From positions 372,001 through 436,000 of the forward strand of contig NHNW01000013.1 of the NCBI GenBank assembly GCA_002786025.1: a DNA stretch of 64,000 nucleotides. The letters run 5' to 3'. The DNA comes from Zasmidium citrigriseum. Lineage: Eukaryota > Ascomycota > Dothideomycetes > Mycosphaerellales > Mycosphaerellaceae. Shown in pieces: positions 1-11,543 of this stretch; the stretch's first letter is position 1; each line of letters begins with the position of its first letter. The position numbers and the translations under genes were made by a program. The notes below the pieces were generated by a model, which worked only from the letters and a program-made list of their open reading frames with translations, did not search any database and was not told the origin of the DNA.

Positions 1-610
1 TCGGCGATGGTAGAGCCTTCTGAGATGAAGGATAGATGTGAGGGTTGGTTGGAGGGAAAGCGTGCGTGCTTGGTGTGTTTGATCGGTGAAGACTCCGGCA
101 AGCTGTGTGTCTTCTTCCAGCTGACATGTCGAGCACCATTTGATCGTGTGCGCCTGCCCGTCACTGCACCAGAAGATGCAAAGTTTTGCACATCTGAAGG
201 CTTGACTCTCTTGTTCCTGAAGCTACCACCAGATCGAGGGAGGTCATCGTTGAACATGGGCTCGGTAATCGGGGATGAAGCCAGGCCGTTGCTGGAATGC
301 AGCCGGCTGGAGGTGGTAGAGGCGGTATCTGAGATAGTGTCGTTGTTGCTCGAAGCCGGTCTCTTTCTCCTCAGCCGCTCTTCCACCTGAGGCTCAATGG
401 CATCCAAGCTCATGTTCTCCCATCCATTCTGTATCTTGACGTTGGCAAGGGCGAGACGGTCCTGCAGCGCTCGGGTCATCTGCAGGAGTGCATTAGCAAC
501 CACCACCGCTTCTCATAAAGTCTTTTCCTGCTCACCTTGGACACCTGCACCCTCCTCATAACCCTGTTGGCGACATCCTCAGGCCTCTCGACGCTCGCAA
601 TGGCCGCCAT
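1..610 (-). CDS. Whi5/Nrm1-like G1/S transcription repressor, 3' end beyond window
   Basis: Two exons are visible: 610-536 and 479-1, joined across a 56-nt intron (535-480, GTGAGC...CTGCAG, phase 0). The protein starts MAAIASVERPEDVANR and runs without a stop to the window edge (about 184 residues). Residues 33-45 (RLALANVKIQNGW) followed by LDAIEP resemble the short GTB motif by which Whi5/Nrm1-type proteins hold G1/S transcription factors (SBF/MBF). The rest is basic, Ser/Thr-rich and apparently disordered, with several SP/TP sites (for example SLPESSPIK) of the kind cyclin-dependent kinases phosphorylate. Family membership is inferred from this one motif and the composition. The start is the ATG that gives the conserved-looking N-terminus; an upstream in-frame ATG at 658 is possible but adds an unremarkable leader. 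The C-terminus is missing, so length cannot be compared. Confidence 0.55.
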
Positions 611-2211
611 GGTGTGCTGCACAGAGGGGCAATGTGAGCTGCGCAAGCCACCGGTCAAGGCTTCAGCTGAAACTCAGAGCGTTTGAAGGGAGCAATTGAT
701 GACGGGGAGCCGTCAGAAGTGTTTTGAAGTCTGAGTTCGATCTGGAGAATGGGCCTAGCAAGCATGTATTCTCCAGCATAGGAGAAGAGGGTCGGCGTCT
801 AGGAAGAAGTCGATAGGTCCTCCGTTGCACAGGAAAGGTACAGCGGAATGGGCGTTAGCGCGGCTGCGATCGGTCGATTGCCTGTGCCAAGGTTCGAGGC
901 GGATGGAGGCCACGGGTGTGGCTTGCTCTGCTTTGGAAATCTGATAGAGACGTCGAGGTGAATTGTTGTGTGGAAATGTCGAGGTTGGTGGTTGCAGCCG
1001 AAGTGTTTTCTTGTACAGAATCTGTGACTTGCACTTTCTAATGCTGTGCTACCGCGACTGCCTGACATAATTAAGAATACTAGCGCCGATTTTTGAGGCA
1101 AGCGCGACCCGAAATCTCAAGCTGGAACAAATCTAGCGACGGCAAGTACATCTTGTTTCCGAGTTGAAGAGGAGAACAGATCTCGCAGTGCATCACGCTA
1201 TCCAGATGGCAGTCTTCTTCGATGGATGGGAATAGAACATCTTGACAACCGCCTTCCACGCCATCAATTTCGAATCTCCAAAGTCTGGTCCACGAGTCGC
1301 ATTCCTTGCTTCAGCAGAGTCGGTTGCTCCCGGCGGTCCCGACTCTGCAATCGCTGGAAAGCTGTTCGCCCATTCCGCAGATGAGTTTGATAGCGTCCTT
1401 GATAGGCGTCGAATTGGCATTGAACGACTCCTGTCTTGTCCGTCTGACGGCGAACTATAGCAGAGACTGATATACAGCATGGATCCGCCGAAACGGTCGA
1501 TAAGCGCCGCGAGCTGCTCGTCCCCGGGTACAGTCTCTTGCAGTGCAGCGTGTCACATGCGGGTGTCCGTCGCAAGCGTAGATCAAACATCATACCGCGA
1601 GCTCCTCCGGCGCCGTACAAGAGATCTGTCCTGAATCTGTAACGTCGGATGGCGGAAGACGAGGGTTTGTGAGCTACTGCATGTACTCATGTACTCCAAG
1701 GTGGTTGAGAGGGTGGATGTCTGGAAGAGGAGTTCCGCTGCATAGATAGAGCTGTGGATAGAGAGAAGGTTGCTGGAGGAGGGCCTGAAACTCGGACTTG
1801 TTGCTTGGCAGCCAGGTGGTGGTTGATTGCGTGTCCGCCAGCAGGGTATACCTGCTTCACAACCAGAGCTCCTGCCACCTGCCACATTCACTGTCGTCGC
1901 CGCTGTGCATTCTTGCACACCTTGCTGTCGCTACCGGAATCGTCGTCCACCGCATCCTCTTCCTCCTCCACGCTGGCCGCATTTCGCGAACGTGGGGACT
2001 TGCAAACTCACGCTCGGACACACTCAATTCCAATTGATCGTCCGCGGCCAGCGTCATTGGGCGAGCTACGAAAGATACGAGCACCACCGCCCTGCTCCAA
2101 CACGAACATTCTTCTCACCACCACTGCCGTGTCCACCGCCACCTGCCTGCCTGCCTACCTGCCTGCCTGTCGCCACGCTGCCGCCGGCGCCTTTAGAGCG
2201 CACGGGAAGCA
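611..2211. other. Intergenic, divergent promoter region
   Basis: About 1.6 kb between the divergent Whi5-like gene and the metallopeptidase gene. Several short overlapping open frames occur on both strands but none has a recognisable motif or believable splice partner. From about 1,900 onward the plus strand becomes pyrimidine-rich (CT/CA runs and a CCTG microsatellite), as expected for the promoter and 5' leader of the gene starting at 2,212. Confidence 0.6.
2142..2170. repeat. CCTG tetranucleotide microsatellite
   Basis: About seven imperfect tandem copies of CCTG, one of them changed to CCTA, lie 42 bp upstream of the metallopeptidase ATG, probably in its 5' leader. Confidence 0.8.
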
Positions 2212-4702
2212 ATGCCTTCGTTTCTCAAGGACCTCAACATTCGCCGTCGCAGCAAAGCATCGATCGCTGACAGCTCAGGGAATAGCTCGCTGAACAATGG
2301 CGAGAACAGCAAGTCCTCCTCCACCCTGAACTCCTACCTGGACAACAAGCAGTCGCCGCCAACGACTCTCTCCTCGCAACGCTCCAACACCAATCTCTCC
2401 GGCATGAATGGATCCTCCAACAAGACCCCACCGCCAGTGCCAGGCCGTGAGACGCGGCCACGCCTACCCAGCTCTTCCAGCAATCGCTACAGCATAAACG
2501 TGAACGCGGCTCGTTTTCCTAACCGTTATCGATTGGCTGACAATCAACAGGGCATGCCCTCTCAGAATGGCGACCGTTCGATGCTTTCGACGTCCCCACT
2601 TGCGCCTCGCGTACTTTCTGTCTCGGATGGATCATGGGTAATGTGCCATGAGCAATATCGCACGTTGTGCATGCGCTGATTGTTTTGAATAGGTCCATCA
2701 GAAGGTGCTTCTCATATCTGGCCACTGCGCAGACATCGCACAACCGATCGATGGCCAAATCACCGTCTGCCACCACCAAGACAACTTTCCACCTACCCAA
2801 TGGCCGGTATGCGATTCGCACTTCAAAGCGCTCGTATACCTCCAACCAGGTCCCAATCGACTACGCCTCGACTTCACCTCGCCCAAGGTGCCCGCGCCCA
2901 GTTCGTCGATCCCCGCGCATTCTTCATGGATCAACATCAACTATCTGCCACTCAACACATCTCCACCCCTCCAGCTTTGCATACTTGTGGCGAAAGATTC
3001 GAAAGAGACGTACGATGCAGTACCAGAGAGGATTCAAAAGGAGGGCAATGGAATGGCAACGGCCATTCGAAAGTTTCGCATGGCGGCTTATCTCTGGCAA
3101 GCATTCACTGCAGAGCAAATGAACCGAAACCAGTTTGGCCGGCGAGTCTATAGATATGAGGAGGAATGGCAACCGGGAACGTTGACGTGGAGAGATATGG
3201 AGACTGGCCAGATGCGCAATGAGGCCAAGATCCACATCATTCGCATGAACAAGACAGTGCAGGAGATACAAGATCTGGATATTGCCCAGCAATACGAGCC
3301 AGCAAAGAGGAAGGGCGCCCTTTGGGACATGGCTATGGAGGCTGTGAAAGCGCATTTCGGAGCCCGACCTGGACAGCCCCAATACGTTTCGTGCATGTTC
3401 CTGGACACGCACTGGGACAAGAAGGTCGGCACGGTCAGGGGACATGCTGCTCTCGGCGGCGGAGACGACTTCATCAAGCTAGCGATCTTTGGCTCGCACT
3501 GCTTGCAGTCCTACCCTGCCCACATCGAGGAAGTGGTGCCTGCGTTCTCAGACTGCACTCGCACTGATACCGATTACGTCGCCAATGACTGCAACGAAGG
3601 TGGCAGTAACTGGGAAGCTGCCAACATTGGTATTGGAGCGCATCTGCACGAGACAGGTCATCTCTTAGGTTGCCCACATCAAGAATCTGGAGTGATGCTG
3701 AGAGATTACACTCGACTCAACCGGACCTTTACCTGCCGCGAGCCGTACTCCACGAGAACCAAGCAGCAAGGCCAGCGATTGTGCGTGACCAAAGACGAAT
3801 GTGCATGGCACCGGCTAGATGTCTTGCGATTCCGCTTCCACCCCTGCTTCCAGCTACCAAGCGACCAACCATCGAGTCCGGACAAGAGCGTGCAGATGTG
3901 GACTGTGGAGAACGGAACGGTTCTTGTGACGGCCGCCACTGGAGTCGCTTGGATCGAAATCTACCCAGAAGGCGACGACGTGTGCCATCATTGGATCGAG
4001 TACTATGACCAGAGTCAATCGCCGCCACTCATGCCACGACAGGTCTCGATCACAGAGCAAATCATCAAAGATCAACTACCGAGCGAGAAGAGGAGGAAAA
4101 CGATTAGCCTGAAAGTCTTCAGCTGCGGTGGCGGCCAGCATGAAGTCAAGGACTTGGGACAAATGTTCAATAGCGATGGCAAGGTAAAGCTGCCAGACGG
4201 CCGGCCTGGATTCAAGAGCTCCAAGCTTGGTTTCAGTCAAATGGATGGCTCCAGGCCGCAAGAGGTCATTTTGGGCAACTGCCTGAAGAAGTCGAAGCTG
4301 CTCCTTAGTGTGAGGGTCTATGCAGGCGACTGCCTGGACGGCATCGAATTTGTGTACGAAGACGGCTCAACAGAGCTGTTCGGGAAGCGAGGCGGAAAGC
4401 CTGGAGGCAATGAATTTGCACTTGATACCCGGAGAGGCGAGATGTTGCTTGGTTTTTACGTTCGCGCTGGTTTCTGGATCGACGGCATCCAGATCATGAC
4501 GACCACTGGACGCCGCAGTGAGGTTTACGGCAAGGCGGACGGCGGTTCTGGGTATGTTCGGAAAGACATCGCGACTTTTGGTTCCACTGCTAACATAATC
4601 TCCAGACATACTCTTCTTCCACCACGCGGCTATAGCATCGCAGGCGTATACGGCAGCTGCGGACCTTGGCTCGACGGATTCGGGCTCGTCATCACACGGT
4701 AA
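2212..4702 (+). CDS. Putative zinc metallopeptidase with C-terminal jacalin-like domain
   Basis: Three exons: 2212-2637, 2693-4551 and 4606-4702; introns of 55 nt (GTAATG...AATAG) and 54 nt (GTATGT...CTCCAG with branch GCTAAC). The product is 793 aa. Residues 461-471 read HETGHLLGCPH, a perfect HExxHxxGxxH zinc site, followed by SGVM, which can serve as a Met-turn. This matches the fungal putative zinc metallopeptidases related to yeast YIL108W (Pfam Metallopep). The N-terminal 140 residues are Ser/Asn-rich and basic, with no signal peptide, so a cytosolic location is likely. From about residue 645 the sequence has beta-rich repeats (RVYAGDCLDGIEFVYEDG, then a second strand set ending GPWLDGFGLVITR) typical of a jacalin-like lectin fold, suggesting glycan or glycoprotein binding. 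The 54-nt second intron is in frame and stopless, so gene callers may miss it; removing it restores a normal jacalin turn. Substrate unknown. Confidence 0.85.
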
Positions 4703-5510
4703 TCATCGCCTTTACCAGCGAGGCCTTTTGTTCTCTTTGCATCATTGGAGCCAATTCCAATTGAACCAACAGCGCGACACTTCCGCGACGACTTCAGGCG
4801 TACAATAACTTTTAAACATAATTATCTTGCTTCGAAGCCCTGGGAAAGCGAGAAGCGAGGATCACGGAACACACTGGGACGGTCGAACTGTGCATTTTCT
4901 TGAGTCATGAGCATAGAGCGCTCGTGCGCATCTTTCATAGCGACGGTTTTGAGCGATGGTCAGGAAGTCTGGGTGCTTGAGTAGAGCTTGGGCAACACAG
5001 GCAGGCATTGGGAAGGCAGGCAGGAGAAGGAGGAGAAGCGTAGATACACCTCCCTACCTGCCGAACAGGAGTTATCTTCTCATTTGCAGAAGATTGTAAT
5101 GTCAAAGATGAAAGACTTGGATGACTACATCTCACTCATCCCTTTAATCGCATCGTCCACCTCAGAGACAATGTTGTCTTGACCACAATGATCTACTTAA
5201 TATGCTGTCCCAGTCCCCGCTGATGTAGCAATCGGAGTGGGCAGTACGCATCGGGCTTTGGTTCCAGTGCTTGGTCTTGTCATTGCTGTTGCTAGAGAGC
5301 GCCGCTCCCTCAAGCCTCTTGCGGGTCTCTCTCTGGTGACCTTCTCGTTCGTCAAACAGTAAGATGAACGTACGACCTCCTCACAAGACTAATCTCCGAA
5401 GCCCACAGTCGCGAGTCTCCGCAAGATGATCTCGTACCGGTACTACACACATGACAGATCCTCAAAGAAAAGGGGGTTCCTCATAGACGATCTCTACAAA
5501 CGAGTTGCGA
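4703..5510. other. Intergenic between convergent genes
   Basis: About 0.8 kb holding the 3' flanks of two convergent genes. No frame with a recognisable domain was found; a 64-66 codon open pair near 4,935-5,182 overlaps on both strands and looks fortuitous. Confidence 0.6.
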
Positions 5511-6651
5511 TCATTCCATCACAATCGCAATCTTCCCCTGCGGTCCCCTCTCCACATCCCCATACGCCTTGAGAATCTCCTCCCTCTCAAACTTATACGT
5601 CTTCTCGATCCGGATGCCCAAGTTCTTTGAACAAGCGAAGGCGACGAGGTCTTCGGTCAACTGCTTTGCGCCCACATTGATTCCTCGGACTATGCTTCCC
5701 TTTCCCAGGACTCCCATCGCGACATCGGGCATATTCGCTTGCTCCGCTACAGATAGGAAACCAATGACCCCAATCTGGCCCCCACGCGCTACACACTCCA
5801 TTGACTGAGCAATCGTCCCACTGCCGCCATTCTCGAAAATGAAGTCTGCGCCTTTGCCCTCGGTGATGCGGTTGACTTCTTCGGCCCAGTTAGGGTTCTT
5901 CTTGTAATTGATTCCGAAGTCGGCGCCTGCGGTGGCGAGTTTCTCGTCCGAGGAGGAGGTTATGATTGTGCGGGCGCCGGCTGCGCGTGCGAGGAGGAGA
6001 CCTGTCATGCTGACGCCGCCGGTGCCGAGGAGGAGGACGATTTGGCCGGGGCGAAGTGGGAGGTTGCCGTAGAGGGTGTTCCACACCGTGGTACCGGTGC
6101 AGACTAAGGCGGCGAGTTGCGGCCAGCTCTGAGAATGACACGTTAGAGTAGTTGGATTGGGGGTTTGGGAGTCAATGGACTTACGAGGGTTGTCGTTTTG
6201 GGGATTTTGACAAGAGAGGTTGCTGGGAGGGATATGTATTGTTGCAAAGCTCCATCGATGGGACCCCCGAGACCGTGACTCCAGTCTTGTTGCGGACCGA
6301 AGTGGTTTGAGATGTCGAAGTTGGCGATTGCCCAGTCATCCTTTTGAACGGTGTCGACTTGAGGGCCGACTTCGACAACGGTGCCGGCTATGTCAGAGAG
6401 GGGGACGACGGAGTCTTTGACTGGGAAGGGGTAGAAGCCTTTGGCGATGGCGAGGTCGCGGTAGTTGAAAGTCTTGCAAGAGGTTGGATCAGTGTTCGTT
6501 CTCTCAAGGAATGAAGAGGGCAACGTACCGCTGCGTGAATCTTGAGAATGACTTCGTGAGGTTGGGCTTTTGGGATTGGTTCGTTGTGCTCTTGGATGGC
6601 TTCATAGCCGGCTCCCTTGGATGGGAGGCGAAAGACCTTTTGGTTTGCCAT
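5511..6651 (-). CDS. MDR-family zinc-type alcohol dehydrogenase-like / quinone oxidoreductase-like protein
   Basis: Three exons: 6651-6529, 6472-6185, 6128-5511; introns 56 nt (GTACGT...CAAG) and 56 nt (GTAAGT...CTCAG). The product is 342 aa, the usual size for medium-chain dehydrogenase/reductases. An N-terminal GroES-like barrel includes NYRDLAIAKG and a DIAGTVVEVG turn; the Rossmann fold carries LGTGGVSMTGLLLARAAGA, the NAD(P)H-binding glycine motif. No structural-zinc cysteine cluster is visible, so it probably belongs to the zinc-lacking subgroup despite its common database name. It should reduce or oxidise small carbonyl or enone substrates in the cytosol. It lies 5' to 3' in line with the GST and S41 genes on the same strand, separated from the GST by 920 bp, so each probably has its own promoter. 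Substrate not predictable. Confidence 0.88.
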
Positions 6652-7571
6652 TGGGATGGTTGTGCTTGTTGTGAAGGTCTAGGTTCAATCGACTTGCTGG
6701 AAACGATGCTGATGTTCGAGAAGTAGCAATCAATGTCTATCAGTCGACTGGCGAGGATTCTGTTTCAATTATCAGCGAACAGGTGAGGTCAATATATATC
6801 AACCTCCATCTCAAATCGTGACGACAGCTACGCAGCGTAGCGAGGGGTTAATAAGCCCGAGGTCCACCACGAAGGAGCAAAGGACTTTCCAGGGCAATAT
6901 CTCTTACAATCTTCGGATGTTTCTCTCTATCGTAACGCTTCGAAGCCATAATAGTCTTGTCCAGTGGAGCAATGTCGTCGACCTCTTGCACCTATGTTGT
7001 CACCAGCAAGCCCTTACCCCAAAATTTGGGGTTGGGGATTTGTCACTGAGCCCTGAGCGATGGCGTTACAGGAGGAACTGGCCTCGATGGGGCTGCGACT
7101 TCTCATGGTGTACTGTTTCTCTTAGTACCGCAGCTATCGCCGAATTTCCGCCTGAAGGTGCGTTGGCTGGCCCTTACCAATATCGGTATCGAAAGGGCGT
7201 GGGTTGTGGCACGAGCATGGCTGATCAAAGCGTTCGGGCGGTAAGTCTGTGTGCTGTCGACATCGCCATTCCGATCCCGGTATTCTCTCGGTGCGAAATG
7301 GGATTTTCAAGCGGGATGATGGTTGATGGTGAGAGAGAGAAAGTTGATGACCAAGGGCGTGAGGCATGAGGTGACGTTGGCTCTCAGCATTGACCACCCC
7401 TGTCGGCATCACATGAGGAAACCACGCCTGATCTTTCTTCCTTCAATCAAGAAGACCAAATCCTTCAAGATATAGCAAGTTCTTTTGACATTTGGTTCCA
7501 TTACCCGCCATTCTACTTCCTGAGATGAGAGTCCATTCACGACATCCATTACATCCATCCTCTCCCTCCCC
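6652..7571. other. Intergenic: ADH promoter and GST 3' flank
   Basis: About 0.9 kb. The part next to the ADH start contains an alternating AT tract (ATATATAT at about 6,792), a TATA-like candidate roughly 140 bp upstream of the ADH ATG on the minus strand. A 183-codon plus-strand frame (6,818-7,369) crosses the region but shows no domain and no signal of coding; I do not call it. Confidence 0.5.
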
Positions 7572-8361
7572 TCAATTCTTCCTCTCCATCCACGGCTTAC
7601 AAGCATCATAAACCTCCCGATACCCAGGAAACTTATACAGCCTCTCAAAGACGCCCTCATCAATCACCCTCGCACACTCCATATTCCCTACTGTCGCAAA
7701 ATCCGCCCACCCAGGCCTCTCCCCATCAATAAACGGCCCGTCCCCATTCGCCGTCTTGATCATCTCTCCATTAGCCTTCAACTCCACCTCAACAGTCCTC
7801 CACGACTCATCCTCCTGCTCAGGTGTTACGAGCAAGTCCTCTAGCTTGTGTCCGAGAGCAGCTTCGCGGCCGGTCCGGAAGAATTCTTGGGCACCAGGGG
7901 AGAGGATCCTGATCTCGCGTGGGAGGAGGCTGTTACGAAGGGGGCCGGCTGCGATTCTACGAGCGTCGTTGCGGATCTTGTCGCCTAGTTGGGATTCGAG
8001 TAAAACTGGAGAGTCTGGGTAGGTTTCTTCGAGGAACTTGGCGATGATGGGGGAGTCCATGATGTATTTCCCGGTTTGCACGTGTTGGATGGCCGGGACG
8101 GTGTATTTTGTTCCTTCGACATTGGGTGGAAGGCCGCTGTAAGAACATTAAGTCAGTCGTATTTTGTGAAGGGGAGGGAGAGCAGACTTACAAAGACTTC
8201 ATAGTTGGCTCGATATCTTGGAATTCGAGGAAGGCAGTCTTGTAAGGTATGTTCTTGTAGTTGAGCATCAGGCGGATGCGCCAGACAACAGGAGAAAAGC
8301 AGACTCCTTTGATGCAGGCGAGGTCGTAGAAAATGATTTCGGGCTGGCTTTGGGAGGCCAT
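7572..8361 (-). CDS. Glutathione S-transferase-like protein
   Basis: Two exons: 8361-8192 and 8136-7572, joined over a 55-nt intron (GTAAGT...TTACAG, phase 2) that splits a Phe codon; 244 aa. The N-terminal thioredoxin-like domain begins IIFYDLACIKGVCFSPVVWR, then LMLNYKNIPYKT, GLPPNVEGTKYTVPAIQ (cis-Pro loop) and the glutathione-contact MDSPIIAKFLEETYP. The C-terminal half is helical and contains FIDGERPGWADFATVG, a helical-domain segment common in fungal GSTs. It resembles the fungal group that includes beta-etherase-like and UstS-like GSTs. It would conjugate or isomerise electrophiles using glutathione in the cytosol. A TATA-like box lies about 96 bp upstream. Its neighbour 411 bp upstream is a secreted S41 peptidase in the same direction. 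Confidence 0.88.
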
Positions 8362-8772
8362 CTTGCTTCGCTATATGGTTGTTGAACGGATTGGATGTGT
8401 CCTCTTCGGGTGGTTCGTATGGTTTCGGACGGGAGAGATCTGTGGTCATTCGCTGGTTATATATGCTTTTCGTATATTATTTCTTGATTACCAAGACCTC
8501 ATACCTGGACGGGAGCTGAGGCCGTCGTGGCCACTTCAGCCCGCATTCGCGCTTGATCGGTCAAGTTATGCACGCCTTTCAGGCGGCGTAAGATGACGAA
8601 GCTTCCTCATACACCCAATGAAGAGCCGGCAATGCGCTTCAGGACAGATATGCGACTCTCTCATACCAGCGAGGTAGATACACAGAAAGCATGTAAGGCA
8701 TTCATCATAAGATTCCATGGAAGCTAGCATTGCTAACCTTCGCATGACTAAAATAGCCTATCTGGTGTGAGC
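8362..8772. other. Intergenic: GST promoter and S41 3' flank
   Basis: 411 bp without a supported gene. It contains the GST TATA-like element (8,457-8,463) and the terminator region of the S41 peptidase gene. Confidence 0.6.
8457..8463 (-). promoter_or_regulatory. TATA-box candidate of the GST gene
   Basis: Minus-strand TATATAA, 96 bp upstream of the GST ATG. Position and sequence fit a core promoter; no experimental support. Confidence 0.4.
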
Positions 8773-11504
8773 TCACGGAATCATAACGCAGTCCCCACCA
8801 TACATGCTGCCGCCCTTGCCGGTCCAGACGCTATCCATGGCTTCAGCATGTTGTCGTGTCTGAAGACCGCGCCTGACAGAATGCTTCTTTCTCTCCTTCG
8901 CCACTCGCTTGTATGGTCCAGGTGACTCAATGCCCCCAGCAACGCAGTGGCTCACTCCGTTGAAAGCTGTGTCAGCGACCGTCTTCCATGCTGCCGTCTG
9001 ATCCACCGCCATCTCAGGGGTGTAGTAGATGCGGCAGTCAGCTGGCTCGTATTGGAATTGCAGCGGGATGTTGTCGGGATCGTTCTTCCGGAAGCCGTCT
9101 CTAGCGTTGACGACGGTGGCGAGGGTGCGGTAGAACCAGAGGTCGTTGTAGTCGCCCAGTTCTGTGTTGTTGTAGAATTCCCGTGAATGGATATACTCGT
9201 AAGTAAAGGGGAATTGCACGACGTTGAGCATGTACGAGTATGGCAGGCTGTTGGTCCCCTTTACGCCACCGATGGCCTGAGTGATCGCCTTGTTTGGTCG
9301 CCCTCCCAGGTTGATCGTTTTGATTCCAGCTTGCTGCCGCATGAGTTCGCTGAAGATGGTGCACGTAGATGCACAGTAGCCGTCGGTAAGAATAATGATG
9401 TTTTCTGCATCGAACTTCTGCATGGTGATGTTCGTTCTGTTGCCGTAGCCAGAGACAACAATACCTCCAGAGTTAAGGGGAGTCAGTACATCCGACAGGT
9501 TCCAGCGAATGATTGGAGTGTACGGGTCTGGTTCGGGCCCGAGTAATTGCGGTCCCAGCTTGTCTTTCCAGGAGTCGAAATTGTCTCCGTTTACGTCGAT
9601 GTCGGTGCGGTAGTTGAATGAGGACGACACGTACCCAGCAGCAGTGTCATTGAGCTGTAAGATGCTGTCAGCGGCGACAACGACGTGAGACTTCGCTTCT
9701 ATACTCACGTCGAGGCTTCTGTTGAGAAGACCGGAGAAATAGCTAATTTCTTGTCCAATGTAGTCATACGCTTCGTGCACTCGGAAACGATTGGCGCCGT
9801 AGGGGTTGATGTGAGGGAACAGTTGTTTGAATAGATCATAGCCCTGCAAGATGGTGCCTCCGCCGTTGGCCGAGACGTCGATGATCAACTTTGTCTTGTT
9901 TTCTACCACGGGTCAGCATGTTCTGTGTGAGAGAAGATCGTTCCAGCTCACCGGCCACTGCACGCTCCAGGAAGTAAGTGTTCACAGCCTGGAAGCTGAC
10001 CTCGTCGAGTTCTGAGCCCACAAACGAGGCCACACTCAAGACTGCCACATCGTCATAGCCCTCACCGTCGAGGAAGTAGCCCGAATTGAGATTGTTCTTC
10101 TGGCGAATGACAGGCGTCGGGAATCCTGGAGCTGGAATCGTGGTCGTCGACGATGTTGATGTGGATGTGCTTGATGTTGAACTTGATGAAGTCGAGCTTG
10201 TTGCGAGTTTCTCCGCTGGCTTTGGCTCACCGCTAGGTGGAATGAACAGCTCTTTGTAGAGGTCTGGGCCGCTTGTGATGTTTGCGAAGTCTGGGATGAC
10301 GCGGGCAAAGTTCTCATGCGTTACAGAGGTCCCATTAGCGAATGTCAATGTCGTATTCGCTCCTGGATAGATAATTCGACCACGTCCGCCGCCGCTGAAA
10401 GTCCCAGTCCCCGAGCCACCCGAACCAAGAGAGACTTGCTGAAGGAGATAGAACACATTGTTCCAGAGCGCATCTGGATCCTGCAGACTGCCGTACTGGG
10501 CCCATTCGAGCAGGAACTCGGTGCTGTTCTGCCCATCGATGAGTGCCAGAGGGCTCGGTGTGTAAGTGGCATTGCCGACTACTGTGTCCAGTACGTCCTG
10601 ATAGACGTAGACCTCCGGAATGCTTGTACCGTCAACAGAGACCGAGACAAGAGGCGTTCGACGACCCCAGGTGAAGACTCCAGTGGAGCTGTCAGGATAG
10701 ACTGTGAAATGACCATCATGCGTCTTTTGGAAGGTTCTGTAGAGGTCGAAGCCAAATTCGTACTCGTTTTCATAGCCGTTGCTGCTGGCTGTGGCGTATA
10801 TGCGCTCCCATTCTGACCAAAATGCAAAAGGTGCTTGCACTTTCGCGGCGTACTCTGCAGGTGGGTCTTCAATCTATGAGGAAGATTCAGCTTTGAGCAA
10901 TCAGACAAGATGTCAATGAGGTACTCACGTATTGAATAGTCGTTTGCCAATCTAAGTATGGTTTAATCGAATCTAGCAGAGCGACTGAATCGCACAGAGT
11001 TAACAAGCAGAGCTTGCTCAACGTTCAGACGTAACTCACCTGCTGCTGAACTGTTGAATGGAACACTGTTGATGCACTCGTAAGCCAAAGCGGCTGGAAC
11101 TGTTGCAGTGGCGCTGGGACTAGCGCTGGTAATCGATGACTGAAGTTTGCGCACACTGTTGCACGCATTGTCGAGAGATGCGCTTGTTGAAGTTGACGTG
11201 GAAGTGCTTGTTATGGTCGGGGGACTAGTCGGTGGAGGACTTGTCGTCGTCGTCTTGGTCTTCGTCGGCTTCTGCTCGTGCCACCAGGTGGGTTTCGGTT
11301 GTGGCGGAGTATAAACCGTCGGCTCTGGCCTGCAAGGCTGATCAATCAACTACCACAACGCTTTGAGCCTTCGTCTACGTACCATCCGGGCCAGACCTTC
11401 TCCCAATCCTTATTCTTCCAGTGGTCCTGGTGCGGCCATTGCGGCAGAGCGTTTACTGTCGAGCAAAGTGCCGCTCCCCCGATGATGATGAGACTGGCCA
11501 GCAT
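8773..11504 (-). CDS. Secreted S41-family (CPAF-like) serine peptidase
   Basis: Six exons: 11504-11383, 11329-11040, 10972-10929, 10873-9952, 9902-9709 and 9654-8773, giving 817 aa. Introns are 53, 67, 55, 49 and 54 nt, all GT-AG. The last (9708-9655) is in frame and stopless and would be read through by a naive caller. Residues 1-19 (MLASLIIIGGAALCSTVNA) form a signal peptide. A Pro/Thr/Ser-rich linker (TKTKTTTTSPPPT and TSTSTSTSTS) follows, then a Cys-containing domain and the S41 core, with a second Ser/Thr-rich tract around AEKLATSSTSSSSTSSTS. The catalytic region reads IILTDGYCASTCTIFSE with the likely nucleophile Ser620. Fungal members include UstP-type peptidases encoded in some RiPP clusters, but many are stand-alone secreted enzymes. 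It probably acts extracellularly or in the secretory path; substrate unknown. Confidence 0.85.
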
Positions 11505-11543
11505 GTTGGGGACCCCCTGGAGGCTTTGATTGGGGAAGGGAAC

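Noticed and set aside
1754..2293. 179-codon plus-strand frame before the metallopeptidase
   Set aside because: Lies in the pyrimidine-rich leader and overlaps the true start in another frame; low-complexity Thr/Ala/Cys product.
6818..7369. 183-codon plus-strand frame in the ADH-GST gap
   Set aside because: Lacks any recognised motif and crosses the probable ADH promoter.
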